Under the pieces are notes generated by a model. It was not told the origin of the DNA. It was given only the letters and a program-made list of their open reading frames with translations, and ran no database searches. A DNA stretch of 44,010 nt, taken from positions 1 to 44,010 of the forward strand of contig JAILDU010000086.1 of assembly GCA_024689005.1 (NCBI GenBank), read 5' to 3'. A program made the position numbers and the translations under genes. Source of the stretch: Paludibacteraceae bacterium (lineage in GTDB: Bacteria; Bacteroidota; Bacteroidia; Bacteroidales; Paludibacteraceae). Position 1 is the first letter of the stretch. The number at the start of each line of letters is the position of its first letter. Positions 32,732 to 40,746 of the stretch are shown here, piece by piece.

Positions 32732-35104
32732 TTATTTGAGCAAGTATTTCTTGCCGTTCTGGATAACGATTCCCTTGTAGGAAGCGCCCACTTGGCGACC
32801 CAGGATATCGTACATCGGAGCGTTCATATCCAACGGCGGATATTCTACGTTTTCAATGGCTTGTGGTTTGTGGTTGACACCGGCAGAGATAGTTATGCTC
32901 TGCAGTTTCGGCTGTCCCCACTCCATCACATTTCTGATACGCAAGGTTTGTGTACCGGAAGGCAAAGTCCAACTGGCTGTCTCTGTTTGGTCTCCGCTTG
33001 CCCATGTAGCCGGCATGGTATAGGTAGTAGTGGTACCCACCAATTCCATTTGCCATTGGTGACCATTCGGATAATTGCCCGCTATAGTTACTGTATAACT
33101 ACCCGAACTCGGGACATTGATTTCCCACTCAGCCCAGCGTGTTTGCTCTTTGACGCTCTTAGGACCGAAGTCGAAAAGAGTATTGTTCAACCAGGTCATA
33201 TCATCGCTATACGCCGATACATTAGCCTTATCCAGGGTAGCGGGAAGAGCGATACCGGCACTACCGGCATATGATAGCTGAACACTCTTGAGCTTCGGCT
33301 GCCCCCAAGCCAGTACATTCATCACACGAATCTTATAACTACCTGCATGCAGATTCCATGTTGTCGAACCGGTCTCAGTTACATCGTCCGTCTTATAGGA
33401 TTTCGGCATCTTATAAGTAGTATTACCACCTACCAGCTCCAATTCCCACTGATGACCATTCGGATAATTGCCCACGATGGTAACATTGTATTCTCCGGCT
33501 CTGTTCAGTTTGACATTCCACTCTGCCCAGCGAGTTTGCTGCTGCACACTCTTCGGACCAAAGTCAAAGAGATCGGATTCATAATAAGTCATGTCGCTGC
33601 TGACAGAAGCCACGTTGGATTTGTTGAGAGTTCCGGGCAGGGAAACCGTTGTTCCGTTATTTCCGGTGTTTCCGTTATTGCCGCCGTTATTTGCTGTAGT
33701 AACCGTTACTTTTGCGTTCAGCTTGTTCATACCGGTTGACTCTTCCCACATATTCTTGTTGGCAAAACGAATAGCATAACGCGGATCGTTTCTCAGTTTG
33801 TCTGAGTAATCCGGCAAATAGAGATATAGTTGGTATGTGCCGGCTGGCAGATTTGCAGGTACATTTATTTGCTTTTCGATTTTGGTAATTGAGCCATTAG
33901 GCAGCCATGTGCGCGGATCAGAACCAAGTCGAGCACTATCAACATAACTACCGTTTTTGAATACTATAAATGCAGTACGCTGATTATATAGCGGAGCATA
34001 ACCGGCATTCTTGATATTCATCATTATACGCATTTTTCCACCGGCTGCGGCAGTCTGATCATATTCGCCGTTAACCAATTGGTAGCGATAACCCATATCG
34101 CGGTTCAGTTCATCAAAAGTACCATTTTTGCGCCACATATTGGTTGTTGCCGTTGCATACCCCTTGTTGATGTACGTCCAATGCAGACGGCTCATATCAG
34201 CAACGGTTTTCTCACGCGTGCAATACTGCTTAGCCAAATTCTCATCATAGACATCGCACTCACCACCCATCGGCACATAGAGTGTCTCTTTTGCCAAATA
34301 AGGCTTCTGCTTGGCGGTATCTGTATAGGTTCCTTGATTGGTATAATCAAACAAGAAGGCATCATTGTGATGTCCGAGACGCGCTTTCGGCGTATTCTTA
34401 TAAGCTTCTTTTTCCGTTAATGCCGTAGTACTACCGACGTATCCGGTTTTGAAAAGCGGTGTACGCAACTGGACGTAACGGTTAGATGGTACGATTTGAA
34501 GCAAAGAATCAACCAACGTTCTACGTGCGGAGTTCATGGTGGTCACATGATTTCCAAAATTGTCCGTGTAGTACCATTCACCCCACGCTCCGACAAAACC
34601 TGCCTGTACAGCGTAAATAACATCGGCATTCTTCTGCAAATTCTCCTTATATTGCGAAAGGTGACCAAGCGCGATTCCCAACTCTGCATCTTTAGCTGAC
34701 TCAATTTTTTTACCTCCGCTGGTGTATTTATATGTTTCTTGCACGTAAGCGAAACGAAGGATACACTTCATGCCCTTTTCGCGCAGCGTCTCCATGTCCT
34801 TATTAAAACCTTCGAGAATTTCCGAAGGCAACTTTTGGGTTGTCCGGTAGTTGTCCAAGTAGTAAACAATCAAAACCAACGAACCTTTGTCGGCGGACCT
34901 GTGTGTGTCCAAATCGTTCAAAGCAGTTGAATGTTTGTACAAACAATAAGGATCACTCGTGGTCACATGTTTCTCCCTGTGAAGATAAAAACCGCGTTCC
35001 GGATTCGGAAAAATGGTTGAATTGTCAGCCGTGTACGTAACTGTGGCTGCACTCATACTGATTGCCATCAGGCAAAGCAGTACAGATAGAATTGTTTTTT
35101 TCAT
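32732..35104 (-). CDS. Secreted DUF4874/DUF4832 protein, two CBM-like modules (KSVQQ type)
   Basis: 790 residues with signal peptide (ending near SMSAA). YTADNSTIFPNPERGFYLHREKH opens DUF4874 (ILRFAYVQ, DVIYAVQAGFVGAWGEWYY); DUF4832 follows (NRDMGYRYQLVNG, IKNAGYAPLYN). The two C-terminal CBM-like modules are of a second subtype: FDFGPKSVQQQTRWAEW and FDFGPKSVKEQTRWAEW, with GNYPNGHQWELEL. A short Asn/Gly linker precedes them. The tail is YDILGRQVGASYKGIVIQNG...YLLK. Its catalytic-region sequence is closest to the 37963-39927 protein (both have FYLHxEKHV, TPLFKTxYVG and a CTREKTVADMSRLHW segment). Confidence 0.85.
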   Translation of the reverse strand: MKKTILSVLLCLMAISMSAATVTYTADNSTIFPNPERGFYLHREKHVTTSDPYCLYKHSTALNDLDTHRSADKGSLVLIVYYLDNYRTTQKLPSEILEGFNKDMETLREKGMKCILRFAYVQETYKYTSGGKKIESAKDAELGIALGHLSQYKENLQKNADVIYAVQAGFVGAWGEWYYTDNFGNHVTTMNSARRTLVDSLLQIVPSNRYVQLRTPLFKTGYVGSTTALTEKEAYKNTPKARLGHHNDAFLFDYTNQGTYTDTAKQKPYLAKETLYVPMGGECDVYDENLAKQYCTREKTVADMSRLHWTYINKGYATATTNMWRKNGTFDELNRDMGYRYQLVNGEYDQTAAAGGKMRIMMNIKNAGYAPLYNQRTAFIVFKNGSYVDSARLGSDPRTWLPNGSITKIEKQINVPANLPAGTYQLYLYLPDYSDKLRNDPRYAIRFANKNMWEESTGMNKLNAKVTVTTANNGGNNGNTGNNGTTVSLPGTLNKSNVASVSSDMTYYESDLFDFGPKSVQQQTRWAEWNVKLNRAGEYNVTIVGNYPNGHQWELELVGGNTTYKMPKSYKTDDVTETGSTTWNLHAGSYKIRVMNVLAWGQPKLKSVQLSYAGSAGIALPATLDKANVSAYSDDMTWLNNTLFDFGPKSVKEQTRWAEWEINVPSSGSYTVTIAGNYPNGHQWQMELVGTTTTYTMPATWASGDQTETASWTLPSGTQTLRIRNVMEWGQPKLQSITISAGVNHKPQAIENVEYPPLDMNAPMYDILGRQVGASYKGIVIQNGKKYLLK

Positions 35105-35208
35105 AAAAACTTACAAAATCGGTTATTAAATTATTATAAAGTTAAATGGTGTTTCCGGTATAATGTTTATTGGTATCTGGTGTCGGTATTTGGTATTTCG
35201 TTCCCTCG

Positions 35209-35235
35209 TCGCATAGCGCACGAGGCGCTATGCGA
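35209..35235. other. Intercistronic hairpin, CTCGT loop (copy 3)
   Basis: TCGCATAGCGC (35209-35219) pairs with GCGCTATGCGA (35225-35235), 11 of 11 pairs, loop ACGAG on the plus strand, preceded by TTCCCTCG. Confidence 0.75.
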
Positions 35236-35278
35236 TAGGAAACTATAGTGTCATGGTTAGCGGTCGTCTTCTGTCCTC

Positions 35279-37768
35279 TTAGCGGAGCAGATACTTACGA
35301 CCGTTTTGTATTACAATGCCCTTGTACGATGCATCCACTTGGCGGCCGAGGATGTCATACATCGTAGCATTCTTATCCAGCGGTACGATAGCATTCTCTA
35401 TTGCCTCGTAGCCGAACTCTTGCTCGCTGTTATTCAGCGTGATACTCTTCAATTTCGGTTGGCCCCACTGCTTGATATTCTTCACGCGAATGGTGTACTT
35501 ACCCGAAGGCAGATTCCATGCCGAAGCACCGTTGTCGGTCACCTCGCCTGTCTTGTGCGACGACGGCAATGTATAGGTATAGTTGGTACCCACCAGTTCG
35601 AGTTGCCATTGGTGACCATTGGTATAGTATCCCACTGCGGATACGCTGTAGTTACCCGCGCGGCTGATATTTATTTCCCATTCTGCCCAGCGATCCAAGT
35701 TAGGTGCATCGGTCGGGCCGAAGTCGAAGAAGTTGCCGTTGTACCAGGTCATGTCGCTGCTGACAGCACTCTTGTTATCCTTGTTCAGCGTTGCCGGCAA
35801 TACGATACCCGCAGGACCCTCATAAGTGAACTTAATACTCTTCAACTTAGGTTGACCCCATTGCTTGATATTCTTCACGCGTACCTTATAGTTACCGGCC
35901 GGCAAAATCCATTTAGCACCGCTATTCTCGGTTATCTCACCTGTCTTGTGCGATGAAGCGGTCTTGTAGATTTCTGCATCACCGTTGATCAACTCCAGTT
36001 GCCATTGGTGACCGTTGGTATAATATCCGGTTACGTCTATCGAGTACTCACCTGCCTTGCTGATCTGAACGCTCCACTCTGCCCAGCGATCCAAGTTTGG
36101 AGCGTCGGTCGGACCGAAATCAAAGAAACTGCTGTTGTACCAAGTCATGTCGCTGCTCCACTCAATAGCGTTATCCTTATTCAGTGTGCCCGGCAGACCG
36201 GCTACATTACCCTTCCAGTCATTCGGATGGAATATCACCTTGCTGCTCGTCAGTTCTATCGTGCGATAATATTCGCCTGCGGTACACAACATCGGCATCC
36301 AGTTATAGTTAGCGTCCTTATAGACTACGCACAGGCGATACACACCGGCTGCTATTGAACTCGGTATTGATATACTGCTCAGCGAAAGAGCCGATGACAC
36401 ATAATAGTTAGCTGCCAGCGAACGGTTTGCTTGCTTCAGCACTGCCACTACTTGCTTGCCGTTCTTGTCCATCAGCGCAACACCGTACGAGCCATCGAAA
36501 TCGGTCAAACCGTAGTTCTGGAACTTAGCTATCGAAGCCGAGAATGTTGATGAACGGCTGAATGACGACTCGTTGCTGAAAGAGATCGTGGTGGTCGCAA
36601 TCTGCGGAATAGCCTTCGGCGAATTGGACTTAGCCGGTTGCAGACCGATATAGAAGGCGGTGTTCTTGTTATAACCCTTGTCCGTTCCGCCTGTTCCCTG
36701 CTTGCCGGTCGGTGTCAGCAGACTCAGCAGATAATAACCGTCATTGCTGCCTGCCCAACCCCAGTTGATATGGAAATAACCTTGACCATCCGCGCCATCG
36801 CAAACGAACGCGTGACCGCCTTTATCATTGCTTCCGCTTACCAATACGGGGCGCTTTGCCACCAACTCTGCAGCAATGATAGAGTTCAGACTATCAGGCG
36901 AATACATGTCTTTACGAATACGTTGATAGTTGGCGTCGTAGCCGAAATATTTATTGAGTGCTGCAGGCACCTTCTGCGTCTGTGCGCCACTACCATTCTC
37001 GCCATAGTTCATGTCCACTGCCACACCGCAACTATACATCAGCGTTGCTACTGCGTTTGCCTGCTTTGTGGTATAGGACTGAAATTTATACGTATCTGTC
37101 ATGTTGGCCCAATCGTACGTTGTATTGCCGAAGTTGACCGACAATGTGGCTGACTTACCAACCGGATCGTCGCACACCCACGAATAAGAGTGCGAACCCT
37201 TTCCTTTTTCCGGATACTTATGATAATACATCACTTGCGCCATAGCGGTTGCCACACAACCCGTCACGCAGTGGTAATAACCCTTTGCGTCATAAGTCGG
37301 CGTTTGGCGGTAGTACGGATCGCTCTGACTCCACTGGCTCTTCATCAACGGTGCCACTGCTGCCGTCGCACGAGGAGCCGCTGCGGCATAACTGTCACTC
37401 TCCATAGCTGATGCCGCTTCCTCATAACATGCCAACCAGTATTGCAATGCCGGAGACATGTTCTCCGGATCGAAGGCTCCTTTATCGCTATAACCCAATA
37501 CTTCCGGCATTCGGTCGTCAGCCGACACCAGAACGTAACTATCACCTGTATTGACTGCAAAATATGCAGACGAAGAAAATGCGAGTTGAGATTTGACGCC
37601 GACGACCGATGTCGCACCGGGCGCACGGCGAATGTTTGCTTTCTTTCGGAATTCTCCGGCAATTCGCAATGCATCCTCCTGGCTACGCGTTGCCGCAGAT
37701 ACTTCACTCATGCTTCCTCCCAGGAAGCCAAATAGCGCAATCGCTAATAAACAGACTGTCTTTCTCAT
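35279..37768 (-). CDS. C10 family (streptopain-like) cysteine peptidase with two CBM-like modules
   Basis: 829 residues with signal peptide (ending near VSAA). Residues about 27-130 are a streptopain-type prodomain (YFAVNTGDSYVLVSADDR). The C10 catalytic domain has Cys171 in CVTGCVATAMAQVMYYHKYP-like context and His319 in GGHAFVCDG, with FHINWGWAG after it. A beta-sandwich region (about 390-515) leads to two CBM-like modules (FDFGPTDAPNLDRWAEW; GYYTNGHQWQLEL; KQWGQPKLKSI) and the shared tail YDILGRQVDASYKG...YLLR. It is the only peptidase among the five cluster proteins, and its modules match those of the DUF4832 proteins. Probably secreted and self-activated; the host or diet protein target is unknown. 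Confidence 0.9.
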   Translation of the reverse strand: MRKTVCLLAIALFGFLGGSMSEVSAATRSQEDALRIAGEFRKKANIRRAPGATSVVGVKSQLAFSSSAYFAVNTGDSYVLVSADDRMPEVLGYSDKGAFDPENMSPALQYWLACYEEAASAMESDSYAAAAPRATAAVAPLMKSQWSQSDPYYRQTPTYDAKGYYHCVTGCVATAMAQVMYYHKYPEKGKGSHSYSWVCDDPVGKSATLSVNFGNTTYDWANMTDTYKFQSYTTKQANAVATLMYSCGVAVDMNYGENGSGAQTQKVPAALNKYFGYDANYQRIRKDMYSPDSLNSIIAAELVAKRPVLVSGSNDKGGHAFVCDGADGQGYFHINWGWAGSNDGYYLLSLLTPTGKQGTGGTDKGYNKNTAFYIGLQPAKSNSPKAIPQIATTTISFSNESSFSRSSTFSASIAKFQNYGLTDFDGSYGVALMDKNGKQVVAVLKQANRSLAANYYVSSALSLSSISIPSSIAAGVYRLCVVYKDANYNWMPMLCTAGEYYRTIELTSSKVIFHPNDWKGNVAGLPGTLNKDNAIEWSSDMTWYNSSFFDFGPTDAPNLDRWAEWSVQISKAGEYSIDVTGYYTNGHQWQLELINGDAEIYKTASSHKTGEITENSGAKWILPAGNYKVRVKNIKQWGQPKLKSIKFTYEGPAGIVLPATLNKDNKSAVSSDMTWYNGNFFDFGPTDAPNLDRWAEWEINISRAGNYSVSAVGYYTNGHQWQLELVGTNYTYTLPSSHKTGEVTDNGASAWNLPSGKYTIRVKNIKQWGQPKLKSITLNNSEQEFGYEAIENAIVPLDKNATMYDILGRQVDASYKGIVIQNGRKYLLR

Positions 37769-37915
37769 AATTACATCAATTTGTTTGTTAGTTTTTAGGT
37801 TGGCTTTCGATAAACAAACTTACAAAAATCAGTATTTCCAGTAATTAATCTTATAGGTCAAATGTTGTTTTTCTATGCGAAAAGTCTTATTTATTTCGAC
37901 CCTCGCATTAAACCG

Positions 37916-37957
37916 CATAGCGCCTGGAACTGCTTTTGTGCATTTCCAAGCGCTATG
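37916..37957. other. Intercistronic hairpin, long-loop variant (copy 4)
   Basis: CATAGCGC (37916-37923) pairs with GCGCTATG (37950-37957), then after one mismatch TGGAA (37925-37929) pairs with TTCCA (37944-37948), with a 14-nt loop. It lies just beyond the stop at 37963. It shares the GCATAGCGC arm with copy 3 but has a longer stem and loop. Confidence 0.7.
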
Positions 37958-37962
37958 TCGTA

Positions 37963-39927
37963 TTATCGTAGTAAATATTTGTTGCCGCGCTGTATTACGA
38001 TGCCTTTGTAGCTCTTATCTACTCGGCGACCCAGTATATCGTAAGCAGGCGCATTCTCGTCAAACGGAGCATTGGTCCGCTCTATTGCCTGACCCGGATC
38101 TACCGGCAACTCGCCGTCGTACTCCAGCGTGATACTCTTCAGCTTCGGCTGACCCCATTCCATAATGTTCTTTATGCGGAGCATATAAACACCTGCCGGC
38201 ACATTTGTCAAATTCCACTTTACGGAGTCAGGATTCTCTGTTACATCACCTTCTGCCCATGTTGCCGGTAGCGTGTATGCATCTGCACCGCTATTGAGCA
38301 ACTCTATCTGCCATTGGTGACCATTGGGATAATTGCCTAATACCGATACAAAATACTCACCCGGATACTTCAGGTTTACCTGCCATTCTGCCCAACGAGT
38401 TTGCTCTTGTACACTGGTAGGACCAAAGTCAAAGTAATTGGTAGTGTAATAGGCCATATCCTCGCTTACTGCTGTCACGTTGTTGATATCCAACGTTGCC
38501 GGCAGCTCGATTGCATCGTCCGGATCTACAGGAACAGTACCGTCGTTGGTCACCTGAATGGAGGCATTCAGATTGTTCATTCCGGTTGACGACTCCCAAA
38601 TATTGCTGTTGGCAAAACGGATCGAATAAGCAGGATTAGAAGCCAACGAAGCATATGCGTCCGGCATATTGAGATACAACTGATAAGTGCCCGATGGTAC
38701 GGTCGTCGGAATCTTCACTTGCTCGCTGATATTGGTCTCAACGCCATTCGGCAACCATGTACGCGGATCGCTGGCCAACTTGATAGAATATGTATTGCTG
38801 CTACCTTTCAGCACCAAATATGCGTGACGCTCGTTGTACAACGGAGCGTAGCCCACATTCTTAATCTTAAGATTGACACTGGCCTTCGCGCCCGCCTGAC
38901 CCGATTCCGGCAACGTTGCGCTAACCAACTGATAACGATAACCCATATTGCGGTTCAACTCAGCGAAAGTGCCGTTATCACGCCACATTTGGGTAGTTTC
39001 CTCTGCGTAGCCCTTGTTGATGTAGCTCCAATGCAGACGGCTCATATCAGCCACAGTCTTCTCGCGTGTGCAATATACTTTCGCTAATTCTGTGTCATAA
39101 ACATCGCACTCGCCACCCATCGGCACATAGAGCGTTTCCTGTGCCAGATAAGGCTTCTGTTTTGCTGTGTCATTATATGTTCCCTGATTGTCATAATCGA
39201 ACAAGAAGGCGTCATTATGATGGCCGATACGCGCTTTCGGAGTATTCTTATATGCATCCTTTGCCTCCAGAGGCTTGGTATCGCCCACATATTCAGTTTT
39301 AAACAGCGGAGTACGCAGTTGAATATAACGATCTTCAGGAACAATCTGAAGCAACGAGTCCACCAGCGTTCTACGCTTTGCATTCATGTGGCTCGTCTGA
39401 TTACCGAAATTGTCGGAGTAGTACCACTCGCCCCACGCGCCTACAATACCTGCCTGCACGACATAAATAACGTCCGCATTGGATTTTAAGTGACTCTTAT
39501 ACTGCGAAAGATGTGCTAACGCAATATCCAACGTTGCATCTTTACCGGACTCTGCTTCACCCTCTCCGTATGTGCCCTGCGGATACGCAAAACGAAGAAT
39601 ACACTTCATACCACTGTTACGCAGCGTCTGCATATCTTTGTCAAAACCACTCAAAACCTCAGAGGGCAAAGTGGCTTGCGTCCTAAAGTTGTCCAAATAA
39701 TACACTATAAGTATTAGCGTGCCATTGTCTTCCGACTTATGCGACGCTAACGAACTGCTAGACAAGCAAGTAGGAGAACTCTTGCTTACGTGCTTCTCTG
39801 TATGAAGATAAAAACCGCGTTCCGGATTCGGAAAAATACTTGTATTATCTGCCGTGTAAGTAATTGTTGCAGATTTCGAACATATTGTAAAGAAAAATAG
39901 TAAAAATAGAGTAAATTTGAACTTCAT
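37963..39927 (-). CDS. Secreted DUF4874/DUF4832 protein, one CBM-like module (KSVQE type)
   Basis: 654 residues, the shortest cluster member, and the first in transcription order. A signal peptide (ending near CSKSA) precedes YTADNTSIFPNPERGFYLHTEKHV. DUF4874 has ILRFAYPQGTYG and DVIYVVQAGIVGAWGEWYY; DUF4832 has NRNMGYRYQLVSA, IKNVGYAPLYN, GTYQLYLNMPD. One CBM-like module of subtype FDFGPTSVQEQTRWAEW with GNYPNGHQWQIELL follows a Pro/Asp linker. The tail is YDILGRRVDKSYKGIVIQRGNKYLLR. It has the only clear consensus promoter of the cluster (39979-40010), so the cluster may be read as one long transcript. Confidence 0.85.
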   Translation of the reverse strand: MKFKFTLFLLFFFTICSKSATITYTADNTSIFPNPERGFYLHTEKHVSKSSPTCLSSSSLASHKSEDNGTLILIVYYLDNFRTQATLPSEVLSGFDKDMQTLRNSGMKCILRFAYPQGTYGEGEAESGKDATLDIALAHLSQYKSHLKSNADVIYVVQAGIVGAWGEWYYSDNFGNQTSHMNAKRRTLVDSLLQIVPEDRYIQLRTPLFKTEYVGDTKPLEAKDAYKNTPKARIGHHNDAFLFDYDNQGTYNDTAKQKPYLAQETLYVPMGGECDVYDTELAKVYCTREKTVADMSRLHWSYINKGYAEETTQMWRDNGTFAELNRNMGYRYQLVSATLPESGQAGAKASVNLKIKNVGYAPLYNERHAYLVLKGSSNTYSIKLASDPRTWLPNGVETNISEQVKIPTTVPSGTYQLYLNMPDAYASLASNPAYSIRFANSNIWESSTGMNNLNASIQVTNDGTVPVDPDDAIELPATLDINNVTAVSEDMAYYTTNYFDFGPTSVQEQTRWAEWQVNLKYPGEYFVSVLGNYPNGHQWQIELLNSGADAYTLPATWAEGDVTENPDSVKWNLTNVPAGVYMLRIKNIMEWGQPKLKSITLEYDGELPVDPGQAIERTNAPFDENAPAYDILGRRVDKSYKGIVIQRGNKYLLR

Positions 39928-39978
39928 AGGCTGATTTTATTAGCAAGATGTAAATACTATCATGGGTTAAACTCGCTG

Positions 39979-40010
39979 CAAAGTTATAATTATTTGCTCA
40001 CCAAGCCAAA
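39979..40010 (-). promoter_or_regulatory. Promoter of DUF4832/C10 cluster
   Basis: Minus strand: TTTG (40007-40010), 20-nt spacer, TAACTTTG (39979-39986). It lies about 50 bp upstream of the ATG at 39927. Confidence 0.8.
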
Positions 40011-40300
40011 AAAGTGCACTTTTTTTTCAAAATTAGTTCTATGTTAAAAAACACATTTATGCGCATCTCGCTACTAATCAGTCGTTTACGAAACTTTTTT
40101 ACTTCCTATTATCGAAACATTCCGAAACTACTTATTTACGCTTTTTAAGTTCTAATTCGCAAATGTAACATCCTATGTATTTCGAGAACATTTCGATTCG
40201 GTTACGAGACTGTTTCTTTTCATTTTCAAACCATTACGTTCTGTCCGAACAATCATCATTAGCAATAACTAACACGCAATTCACCCGTAACCCGGAGCGT

Positions 40301-40320
40301 CCTCCCGTTGAAGCGGGAGG
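40301..40320. other. G/C-rich hairpin in long intergenic gap
   Basis: CCTCCCG (40301-40307) pairs with CGGGAGG (40314-40320). A second C/G-run hairpin-like element is at 40411-40438. The gap 40011-40746 has no convincing gene; it also holds direct repeats of CATTCGTCCATTCGCC (40367-40382 and 40393-40408) and the 11-bp array. Confidence 0.6.
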
Positions 40321-40480
40321 AGTGACATCCACCGAGAAAGGTTTTTTCCGCGCCACATGTCCTATACATTCGTCCATTCGCCCATTACCAAACATTCGTC
40401 CATTCGCCATCCCCCCCCTTATCGAGGGGGCCGGGGGGTGTCCCTTCGTCCATTTGCCATTGAACTTCCATTAGTCTCCA

Positions 40481-40546
40481 TCGGATGCTCATCGGGTGCT
40501 CATCGGATGCTCATCGGGTGCTCATCGGGTGCTCACCGAGAGCATA
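40481..40546. repeat. Six-unit 11-bp phased array upstream of htpG
   Basis: Units begin at 40481, 40492, 40503, 40514, 40525 and 40536, alternating TCGGATGCTCA and TCGGGTGCTCA, the last CCGAGAGCATA. It is about 200 bp upstream of the htpG ATG. Confidence 0.9.
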
Positions 40547-40648
40547 CTATGACGTCACACTGACTTCTACGGAAGACAACCCGAATTCTTTCACTCTTTA
40601 ATTCGCCCTTTCGCCATTACCACACACCAGGGCAAAACTGCCATTTCT

Positions 40649-40663
40649 CTGCCATTTTGGCAG
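40649..40663. promoter_or_regulatory. Palindrome upstream of htpG, possible heat-shock operator
   Basis: CTGCCA-TTT-TGGCAG is a perfect 6-bp-arm palindrome, with an extra CTGCCA half-site at 40638-40643, 11 bp earlier, and TTGGCAC at 40674. It lies about 85 bp before the ATG. An operator role is inferred from its position before a chaperone gene. Confidence 0.5.
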
Positions 40664-40746
40664 TATCACACACTTGGCACACTTATTGACTATACACGAT
40701 TGCAAGCATTTAACTTTTGTATAACATTAAATTCTAACATATACTT

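Noticed and set aside
40175..40563. Plus-strand frames of 99 and 68 codons in the htpG upstream gap
   Set aside because: They run through hairpins and 11-bp repeats and have no recognisable protein character.
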